A DNA stretch of 11,303 bases. It comes from Pseudomonadota bacterium (GTDB taxonomy: Bacteria > Hydrothermota > 32-111 > QNBC01). The DNA lies in assembly GCA_011682715.1 (NCBI GenBank), contig JAACEC010000017.1, forward strand, positions 1 through 11,303, given 5' to 3'. This document shows, one piece after another, positions 5,941 to 11,303 of the stretch. The position numbers were made by a program, and so were the translations under genes. The notes under the pieces were generated by a model. That model ran no database searches. It was not told the origin of the DNA and saw nothing but the letters and a program-made list of their open reading frames with translations. How positions within the stretch are numbered: the stretch's first letter is position 1; the number at the start of each line of letters is the position of its first letter.

Positions 5941-6880
5941 AATCAGGAGTATTTCTCTCAATATTTTAAGATTTCTCATAGCTTTTCTTTTAATGTACAT
6001 TATTTTAAGGCGGATAAATTTCGCCCCCATCATCCGACACATAAGGACGATTAATTATTTTTGGCTTGCGGTCTCATTCTTACTGACTCTTCTTTTAATT
6101 TATTTTAATGCATTGAGGTGGAAAATATTGCTTAAAACACATAGTGTCAATGCGGGGATATGGAAACTTTACAGGGTTTACCTAATTGGATTCTTCTTTA
6201 ACAATTTTTTACCCTCCTCAATAGGGCTTGATACGGTGAGGACTGTATATATGAAAGAACACGGAATTAAGGAGGTCGCTTCTTCCGTTTTGGTTGAACG
6301 ATTCATTGGGGTTACGGCGTTGTTTCTTTACTCGTTTATCGGTGCAGTGATTATCGGGTATATGAAAATGGGGATGAAACTCGTTTTATATGCATCTGTT
6401 CTGCTTGTCATTATGATAATAGTATTTCTAATGTCGTTCAATAAAAAATTTCTCATGAAATTCAAACCGCTTGTTCTTAAAATCAAATATAAAAATATCG
6501 GGAAGGAACTCATTTCCTTTTACAATCTTTTTTTCGAATTTGCAAATAATAAAAAGAAAATGTTTTGGGCATTTTTAATTTCACTGTTAATGCAAACGAC
6601 AATAATTACGATAAATATTGTGATAGCAAAGATGTATGCCATTCAGATGAATTATATATTCTTTTTTGTGTATATACCAATAATTAGCGTTTTGAGTATG
6701 ATTCCCATATCCATAAACGCTCTCGGTGTGAGGGAGGGGGCGTACGTCTATTTTTTCGGCAGGATAGGGATTTCGAAAGAGATATCGTTGCTCTTTTCGC
6801 TGACTTACCTCGTAATTACGGCTCTTACAAGTTTAATCGGAGGGATTATGTTTCCCTTTGAAAAGTCGGGTAGAAAATGA
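5930..6880 (+). CDS. Polytopic membrane protein, lysylphosphatidylglycerol synthase TM / AglD-like flippase-fold family (UPF0104)
   Basis: This 316-residue integral membrane protein has about seven or eight hydrophobic segments, roughly at residues 8-26, 43-62, 83-95, 125-147, 150-170, 213-236, 242-263 and 283-308. The diagnostic block FFNNFLPSSIGLDTVR (89-104), followed by a SVLVERFIG segment and the late ALGVREGAY motif, identifies the family that includes the membrane domain of MprF and AglD-related proteins. Members are linked to flipping or transfer of lipids and lipid-linked sugars; this one has no soluble synthase domain, so it would not make aminoacyl-lipid itself. The ATG at 5930 is the only in-frame start after a stop at 5915. 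The GGAG at 5925-5928 is only one base away, so AGAGAG at 5916-5921 may serve instead. It overlaps its neighbours by 11 and 4 bases, which ties it to the deacetylase that follows. Confidence 0.85.
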   Translation: MVGKIRSISLNILRFLIAFLLMYIILRRINFAPIIRHIRTINYFWLAVSFLLTLLLIYFNALRWKILLKTHSVNAGIWKLYRVYLIGFFFNNFLPSSIGLDTVRTVYMKEHGIKEVASSVLVERFIGVTALFLYSFIGAVIIGYMKMGMKLVLYASVLLVIMIIVFLMSFNKKFLMKFKPLVLKIKYKNIGKELISFYNLFFEFANNKKKMFWAFLISLLMQTTIITINIVIAKMYAIQMNYIFFFVYIPIISVLSMIPISINALGVREGAYVYFFGRIGISKEISLLFSLTYLVITALTSLIGGIMFPFEKSGRK

Positions 6881-7680
6881 AAAAAGTAATAATTAATGCA
6901 GACGACCTGTTCTTGAATGATAGAATAAACGAAGGAATCGGAGAGCTCATTGATGCCGGAATTGTAACATCGGTTTCCGTAATTGTGAATATGAACTATT
7001 CCCCTGAAAAATTGAAGGAGTTTTATAAAGAACATCCCAATGCATCGTACGGCTTACATGTAAATCTTACAGAGGGGTATCCTGTTAGTGATATCAGCGA
7101 GGTTAGATCTCTTGTGAATAGAAGAGGGAGATTTTATAACTTAAAAAATTTTATATTCAGGGTACATTTAATGAAACCCGGTGAAATAATCAAGGAAATT
7201 GATGGTCAAATCGAACTATTCAAGAAATCCGAAGTGCCTTTATTGCATATCGATTCGCACAGTCATGTATTTTGGCTTTCATCTGAAATGAGGAGAATAC
7301 AGATGGAGATAGCGATAAAATATGGCATTCCCACGAGATACCCGGAAGTAACGGATGTTAATAATCGGAGTATTCTTTTTAAATTACTGAGATTGTATTT
7401 GAAATTACATAGAAATAATATGGCAAGACGGGTAAAAATGCCGGATGCACTGATCGACTTGTTCGGAAGAGGGGATACGGCTGATTTCGTAAAGCGCAAT
7501 ACGGAAAATATAAAAGACGGCATTTCGGAACTTTTGACACATCCGGGATACGCTTGCTGCGGCGGTTTTATGGAAAGGGAAATGCAATTGAAGCTACTAA
7601 AATCAGATTGGTTTAGAGAACTTTTAATGAAAAACGGATTAAAATTGTGTAATTTTAGCGAATTGAGAGGTAAAAGATGA
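6877..7680 (+). CDS. YdjC/ChbG-family carbohydrate deacetylase (NaxD/HpnK-like)
   Basis: The family removes N-acetyl groups from sugars with a metal-dependent Asp-His-His site. Here the expected residues are present: A8-D9-D10 near the N-terminus, GLHVNLTEG with H61, HIDSHSHVF with D126, H128 and H130, and HPG at 222-224. The 267-residue length is typical. There is no signal peptide or membrane segment, so it acts in the cytoplasm or at the inner membrane face. Characterised relatives include ChbG (chitooligosaccharides), Francisella NaxD (undecaprenyl-phosphate N-acetylgalactosamine) and HpnK (hopanoids). With a flippase-like membrane protein before it and a nucleotide-sugar epimerase after it, a lipid-linked or envelope amino sugar is the likeliest substrate class; that part is inference. 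ATGA overlaps at both ends imply coupled translation. Confidence 0.88.
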   Translation: MKKVIINADDLFLNDRINEGIGELIDAGIVTSVSVIVNMNYSPEKLKEFYKEHPNASYGLHVNLTEGYPVSDISEVRSLVNRRGRFYNLKNFIFRVHLMKPGEIIKEIDGQIELFKKSEVPLLHIDSHSHVFWLSSEMRRIQMEIAIKYGIPTRYPEVTDVNNRSILFKLLRLYLKLHRNNMARRVKMPDALIDLFGRGDTADFVKRNTENIKDGISELLTHPGYACCGGFMEREMQLKLLKSDWFRELLMKNGLKLCNFSELRGKR

Positions 7681-8600
7681 AAGCTATTGTCACCGGTGGT
7701 GCCGGGTTTATCGGATCCAATTTAACAAGGTTTCTTCTCGAAAAGGGATACGATGTTACCGTTATAGATAATTTATCAACAGGTAATGAGGGTAATCTCC
7801 CCGAAGGGATAGAGTTCTTGAATTATGACATCACAGACAGCGGGATAGTGAATATTTTGGCAGAACAAAATGCCGATTTCGTATTTCATCTTGCAGCTCA
7901 GATCGATGTAAGGAAATCTCTGGAAGACCCGATTTACGATTTGACGGTTAACTCTGTCGGTACACTTAATATTTTGAACGGTTTGAAAAAGGCAGGGAAA
8001 GGAAAGATCATATTTACATCTACAGGCGGGGCAATGTACGGGGAGTGCGATGAACCGGCGGATGAAAACAGAAAAGAAAATCCCGAATCCCCATACGGAA
8101 TTTCAAAATTGAGTTCCGAGAATTATATTAGAGTTTATTCCAAATGGTTTAGGATTCCCTATGTGATAATGCGTTTATCCAATGTTTACGGACCGTTCCA
8201 GAGTACGAAAGGGGAAGCCGGCGTTGTTGCTATTTTCGTCGATCAGATTTTGAAGAAACAAAAATCGAAGATATACGGTTTCGGAAAAATGGAAAGGGAT
8301 TATATATATGTAAAGGATGTGGCTAAAGCGGCTTTTTATTTATCGCTGAAAGCTGATAATGAGACTGTCAATATTTCGACAAGCAAGAAAACATCCAACC
8401 TCGAATTATACAAGATGCTATGTGACAAAATTGGCAGGGAGTATGACTATGAATTGGAAGATATAAGAAAAGGGGAGATTATGAGAAGTGTTATGGATAA
8501 TAGGAAACTCTTATCGAAAATCGAGAATTTTAAACTGAGCGATATAGTTGATGGGTTACGAATGACCGTTGAATGGTATGGAAATCGAGAGGAAGAATAA
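7677..8600 (+). CDS. NAD-dependent epimerase/dehydratase, UDP-glucose 4-epimerase (GalE)-like
   Basis: This is a 307-residue extended short-chain dehydrogenase. The Rossmann motif GGAGFIG is at 7-13, the HLAAQIDV block lies near residue 72, and the catalytic set comprises the S115/T116 region (TSTGGAMYGE) with Y140-x3-K144. RDYIYVKDV marks the substrate domain. The STGGAxYGE form and the NLSTGNEGN loop resemble short bacterial and archaeal UDP-glucose or UDP-N-acetylglucosamine 4-epimerases more than dTDP-glucose dehydratases, but the precise sugar is not determined. It would act on a cytosolic nucleotide sugar and could supply a galacto-configured sugar for the deacetylase and membrane protein upstream. 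GAGAGG at 7665-7670 lies six bases before the start, which overlaps the deacetylase stop (ATGA). Confidence 0.88.
   Translation: MKAIVTGGAGFIGSNLTRFLLEKGYDVTVIDNLSTGNEGNLPEGIEFLNYDITDSGIVNILAEQNADFVFHLAAQIDVRKSLEDPIYDLTVNSVGTLNILNGLKKAGKGKIIFTSTGGAMYGECDEPADENRKENPESPYGISKLSSENYIRVYSKWFRIPYVIMRLSNVYGPFQSTKGEAGVVAIFVDQILKKQKSKIYGFGKMERDYIYVKDVAKAAFYLSLKADNETVNISTSKKTSNLELYKMLCDKIGREYDYELEDIRKGEIMRSVMDNRKLLSKIENFKLSDIVDGLRMTVEWYGNREEE
8589..8595 (+). promoter_or_regulatory. Ribosome binding site that sets the aminotransferase start
   Basis: GAGGAAG lies just before the ATG at 8600, which overlaps the epimerase stop as TAATG. The open frame extends upstream to another ATG at 8573, but family alignment begins at the 8600 start and no comparable site serves the upstream one. 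Confidence 0.75.
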
Positions 8601-9793
8601 TGAAACATGATATTTTCACTGCAAAAAGGTTATTATTAGTGGAGCCTTCTATTACCCTTGTTATTACAGGTAAGGCTCTTGCCCGAAGAGAAGCCGGAGA
8701 TGATATAATGATTCTCTCGGCAGGTGAACCGGATTTCATTACCCCAAAGTACATCAGGGATTATGCAATCGAAGCAATAGAGAGAGGTTTCACGCACTAC
8801 ACGGAGACTGCGGGGATTTTGCCTCTAAGAGAACTCATAGTGAAAAAATTCAAGGAAGAAAACGAACTTGATTACAGCCCTTCGAGTATTATCGTATCAA
8901 CGGGTGCGAAGCAATCGATATATAATGTTATGGAGTCGATTCTTGATGATAACGATGAAGTTATTATTCCTTCACCTTACTGGGTAAGTTATCCCGAGAT
9001 AGTGCGTCTGGCGGGAGGAAAACCGGTGATTGTGGATACCGAGGAAGATGGTTTTATCCTTACTGCCGAAAAACTCAAAAAGAACATATCGAACAGGACA
9101 AAAGCAATTATATTGAATACACCGAACAACCCGACGGGAATGGTATATTACAAGGATACATTGAAAGAATTGGCTGATGTTATTGTTGAAAATGATCTTC
9201 TGTGTGTATCCGACGAGATTTACGAGAAGGTTTTGTACGACGGGAAGAAGCACTATTCCATAGCGGCGTTGGGAGAGGATATAAAGAAAAATACGGTTGT
9301 TATAAACGGTTTTTCGAAATCGTATGCAATGACAGGTTGGAGAATAGGTTATGCCGCAGGCCCGGAATTTGTCATCAAAAATTGTCTGAAATTGCAGGGA
9401 CACTCCACATCCTGTCCTTCGTCAATCGGGCAAGCAGCCGCTTATGCAGCGTTGAAGAACAAAAACGAAGAATTCGGTAATATGCTTGCAACATTCGATA
9501 AGCGAAGAAAGTATATTATGGAGAAATTGGACCAATTGGAAGGCGTATCGTATATCCGTCCCGAAGGTGCATTTTATTTCTTTATAAACGTTTCGAAATT
9601 CTACGGACACAAAGGTGTGAACGATTCGCTTTCATTCTGCAATTATTTGTTGAAAAACGGCAATGTTGCCGTTACACCGGGCAAGGCTTTTGGAATGGAC
9701 GATTACATAAGGATAAGTTATGCCGTATCCACGGATGAGATAAAGAGGGCAATGGAGAAGTTCAAGAAAGTGCTGGAGATGTTAGTTGAATAA
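8600..9793 (+). CDS. Pyridoxal-phosphate aminotransferase, class I (aspartate aminotransferase-like)
   Basis: A 397-residue fold-type I aminotransferase. From the chosen start it opens with KRLLLVEPSITL, the N-terminal block of the bacterial aspartate aminotransferase Ib group. It then shows SPYWVSYPE, the NNPTG motif at 176-180, SDEIYE, and FSKSYAMTGWRIGY with the PLP-binding K240. R371 in the RISYA motif is the carboxylate-binding arginine. The enzyme should exchange amino groups between aspartate or a similar amino acid and 2-oxoglutarate; some relatives also use prephenate, which cannot be decided here. It is not of the DegT/sugar aminotransferase type, so despite its position it is unlikely to make an amino sugar. 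An upstream ATG at 8573 would add nine residues inside the epimerase gene and is less likely. It overlaps obg by eight bases. Confidence 0.92.
   Translation: MKHDIFTAKRLLLVEPSITLVITGKALARREAGDDIMILSAGEPDFITPKYIRDYAIEAIERGFTHYTETAGILPLRELIVKKFKEENELDYSPSSIIVSTGAKQSIYNVMESILDDNDEVIIPSPYWVSYPEIVRLAGGKPVIVDTEEDGFILTAEKLKKNISNRTKAIILNTPNNPTGMVYYKDTLKELADVIVENDLLCVSDEIYEKVLYDGKKHYSIAALGEDIKKNTVVINGFSKSYAMTGWRIGYAAGPEFVIKNCLKLQGHSTSCPSSIGQAAAYAALKNKNEEFGNMLATFDKRRKYIMEKLDQLEGVSYIRPEGAFYFFINVSKFYGHKGVNDSLSFCNYLLKNGNVAVTPGKAFGMDDYIRISYAVSTDEIKRAMEKFKKVLEMLVE
9656..9673 (+). repeat. Short perfect inverted repeat near the 3' end of the aminotransferase gene
   Basis: AACGGCAA (9656-9663) and TTGCCGTT (9666-9673) are exact reverse complements around TG. 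In RNA this gives a 7-bp stem with a 4-base loop, 112 bases before the obg start. There is no T tract. It encodes the conserved NGNVAVTP segment, so it may be incidental. Confidence 0.4.
9775..9778 (+). promoter_or_regulatory. Ribosome binding site supporting the TTG start of obg
   Basis: GGAG lies seven bases before TTG at 9786. The codon just upstream in the obg frame (9783-9785) is TAG, and no ATG or GTG occurs before the conserved N-terminus, so TTG is the only plausible start. Confidence 0.75.
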
Positions 9794-10766
9794 ATTTATC
9801 GATAAAGCGATAATAAGAGTCGTATCGGGCAAAGGCGGGGACGGATCAATCCATCTTCACCGGGAAAAATATATACCGAAAGGCGGACCGGATGGCGGAG
9901 ACGGCGGTAAGGGTGGTGATGTTATCATTGTGGGTGACAACAATTTGTCTACTCTGAGAGATTTTAAATACATGAGAAAATTTATTGCCGAAAACGGTGG
10001 TAACGGTATGGGGAATAACAAGCACGGAAAGAACGGCGAGTCGATCTACATAAAAGTTCCTCCCGGGACACGAATATTCGACCATGAAATGAACATGATG
10101 CTGTTTGATATATTGTACCACGGAGAGGAGCACATAGCGGCTTACGGAGGAAGAGGCGGAAGAGGAAATACTCATTTCAAATCATCGGTAAGGCAGGTTC
10201 CCCTTTATGCGGAAGAAGGTAAACCGGAGGAAGAAAAGATACTGCGACTTGAACTTCTGCTTATAGCGAATGTAGGGCTTGTCGGATACCCGAATGCCGG
10301 TAAATCCACATTTTTAAGCGCTGTTTCAGATGCTCATCCCAAGATAGCGAAGTATCCGTTTACAACATTAATTCCTAATCTCGGAATATACACCGATGAT
10401 AAAATTAAAATTACATTTGCCGATATCCCGGGAATAATCGACGGTGCACATGAGGGGAAAGGGCTGGGTTTCGAATTTTTGAGACACATATCGAGAACGT
10501 CTATTCTTCTCTTCATAATCGATATAACCGAGGATGATCCCATTGGCGAATACAACAGATTGCTCAAAGAGCTATCCATATACGACAGAAAAATGATGAA
10601 CAAAAAGAGGGTAATTGCATTCAATAAGATCGACATGTTGGGCAATGATGAAAAAATGGAAGATTTGAAGGAAATAGGAGAGAAGCATTTCTTTATTTCG
10701 GCTAAAGAAAAACGAGGATTGGACGAGTTGCTGGAATATATTAAAAGCTTGATATATGGAAAATAG
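9786..10766 (+). CDS. obg: Obg/CgtA GTPase, ribosome assembly factor (short form)
   Basis: Obg is a usually essential GTPase that acts in large-ribosomal-subunit assembly and links growth to nucleotide levels. The glycine-rich Obg fold covers about residues 1-160, with the signature REKYIPKGGPDGGDGGKGGD. The GTPase domain follows with G1 GYPNAGKST at 167-175, switch I YPFTTLIPNLG, G3 DIPG at 213-216, G4 NKID at 280-283 and G5 SAK at 305-307. The protein ends at residue 326, so it lacks the C-terminal OCT domain of Bacillus Obg and the extension seen in E. coli; short forms are known in several lineages. It uses a TTG start buried in the last codons of the aminotransferase gene and overlaps dprA by 11 bases. 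Confidence 0.95.
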   Translation: MNKFIDKAIIRVVSGKGGDGSIHLHREKYIPKGGPDGGDGGKGGDVIIVGDNNLSTLRDFKYMRKFIAENGGNGMGNNKHGKNGESIYIKVPPGTRIFDHEMNMMLFDILYHGEEHIAAYGGRGGRGNTHFKSSVRQVPLYAEEGKPEEEKILRLELLLIANVGLVGYPNAGKSTFLSAVSDAHPKIAKYPFTTLIPNLGIYTDDKIKITFADIPGIIDGAHEGKGLGFEFLRHISRTSILLFIIDITEDDPIGEYNRLLKELSIYDRKMMNKKRVIAFNKIDMLGNDEKMEDLKEIGEKHFFISAKEKRGLDELLEYIKSLIYGK

Positions 10767-11303
10767 CGATATACTTTTGATTTCTTCGGTTAAGAAAGTA
10801 ACGGAGAGAGAAATATTTCTTTTAATGGAAAATTTTGACAGTTTAGATGAAATAAAACAGTGTGATATCGAAGAAGTATCAAAAAAATTGGGAATAAGAG
10901 AAAAAATTTTATCGGATATTAAGAACGAAGAATTCAACGAAAAACTTCTGAGACGCATCGAATCGTTAAGAATAAAAATAATTCCTTATACGGACAGTGA
11001 TTATCCCGAGAAATTATTGAGATATAAACCGTTTCCTCCTGTACTGTATGCAAGAGGGAATGTGAGCCTGTTAAAAAAATCCGGTATAGCGATCGTAGGA
11101 AGCAGAAGGTGTTCCTATTATGGAAAGGAAATAGCGGAAGAGTTTGGGAAACGGCTTTCTCTGGACAATATTGTCGTCTTTAGCGGAATGGCTCTCGGGA
11201 TTGACAGATATTCACACATGGGGGCTTTGAACGGAAAAGGGAATACCGTGGCCGTTCTCGGAACGGGAATTGATGTTATTTATCCCGCCTCGAACAGAGA
11301 TAT
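10756..11303 (+). CDS. dprA: DNA-processing protein DprA (3' truncated by window edge)
   Basis: DprA binds incoming single-stranded DNA and loads RecA during natural transformation; it is also widespread in bacteria not known to be competent. The first 182 residues are visible. A helical N-terminal region is followed by the start of the Rossmann-like domain: YPEKLLRYKPFPPVLYARG, the GSRRCS loop at 115-120, SGMALGID from residue 143 with the SHMGAL helix, and AVLGTGIDVIYP just before the window ends. The family is usually 280-380 residues, so the C-terminal part is missing only because of the window edge. The ATG at 10756 is the first possible start after an in-frame TGA at 10750. It has no clear Shine-Dalgarno and lies inside the end of obg, which suggests coupling. 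Confidence 0.93.
   Translation, partial: MENSDILLISSVKKVTEREIFLLMENFDSLDEIKQCDIEEVSKKLGIREKILSDIKNEEFNEKLLRRIESLRIKIIPYTDSDYPEKLLRYKPFPPVLYARGNVSLLKKSGIAIVGSRRCSYYGKEIAEEFGKRLSLDNIVVFSGMALGIDRYSHMGALNGKGNTVAVLGTGIDVIYPASNRD

Noticed and set aside
7534..7539. Perfect TTGACA in the deacetylase gene as a -35 element for downstream genes
   Set aside because: The bases 15-19 further on are G+C-rich (CTGCGG region), with no -10 match; the hexamer lies at the conserved THPG codons.
7941..7970. TTGACG with CTTAAT in the epimerase gene as an internal promoter for the aminotransferase and obg
   Set aside because: The -10 match is only four of six, lacks the key second A, and sits in ordinary coding sequence.
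8573..8599. Longer aminotransferase starting at the ATG at 8573
   Set aside because: The extra nine residues do not match the family N-terminus, and a good ribosome binding site with TATG-like stop-start overlap supports 8600.
833..10958. Antisense open frames on the - strand across most genes (for example 833-1204, 8972-9403, 10572-10958)
   Set aside because: They lie opposite clearly conserved + strand genes, carry no recognisable motifs, and are expected shadows of coding sequence.

Overview
The window is an A+T-rich stretch of bacterial chromosome (about 40% G+C by eye) in which every recognisable gene is on the + strand. It reads as housekeeping chromosome rather than a mobile or accessory region: I see no transposase, integrase, phage gene, CRISPR array, tRNA or rRNA. 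The taxon cannot be fixed from sequence alone. The ribD-ribE-ribBA-ribH-nusB order, an Obg lacking the C-terminal extension usual in Firmicutes and Thermotogae, and a YdjC-family deacetylase beside an envelope-type membrane protein fit a low-G+C Gram-negative anaerobe, for example a Deferribacterota-like or deltaproteobacterial lineage. That placement is inference of low confidence.

Layout. Positions 1-1247 hold the 3' part of a GltA/NfnB-type Fe-S flavoprotein that ends an upstream operon. Positions 1248-1466 are the only intergenic region. They hold a sigma70-type promoter (1283-1310), an FMN riboswitch aptamer (1318-1425) that begins almost at the predicted transcription start, and an intrinsic terminator (1430-1453) directly before the ribD ribosome binding site. 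The terminator's 5' arm can pair either with its own 3' arm or with an identical 7-nt copy of that arm inside aptamer helix P2, which gives a complete and readable FMN-off switch.

Positions 1467-4811 hold a full set of riboflavin enzymes: ribD, ribE, ribBA and ribH. Together they convert GTP and ribulose 5-phosphate to riboflavin, apart from a dephosphorylation step done elsewhere. No FAD synthetase (ribF) or riboflavin transporter is present. From 4814 to the window end the genes continue without a gap: nusB, a metallophosphoesterase, a flippase-like polytopic membrane protein, a YdjC/NaxD-type sugar deacetylase, a GalE-like epimerase, a class I aminotransferase, obg and the 5' part of dprA. 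From ribD onward all junctions either overlap by 1-16 bases or are separated by at most 8 bases, and I found no convincing internal promoter or terminator.

How the genes may work together. The rib genes form one pathway under end-product control. The membrane protein, deacetylase and epimerase form a plausible sub-cassette for an envelope amino sugar or a lipid-linked sugar. nusB, obg and dprA are general genes (transcription antitermination and ribosomal RNA, ribosome assembly, DNA uptake and recombination) that appear to ride in the same polycistron. No clearly new system is visible. The most interesting points are the self-contained riboswitch mechanism, the unusually long co-directional array behind it, the deviating RibD deaminase signature, the sugar-lipid sub-cassette, and a perfect 10-bp hairpin inside the metallophosphoesterase gene.
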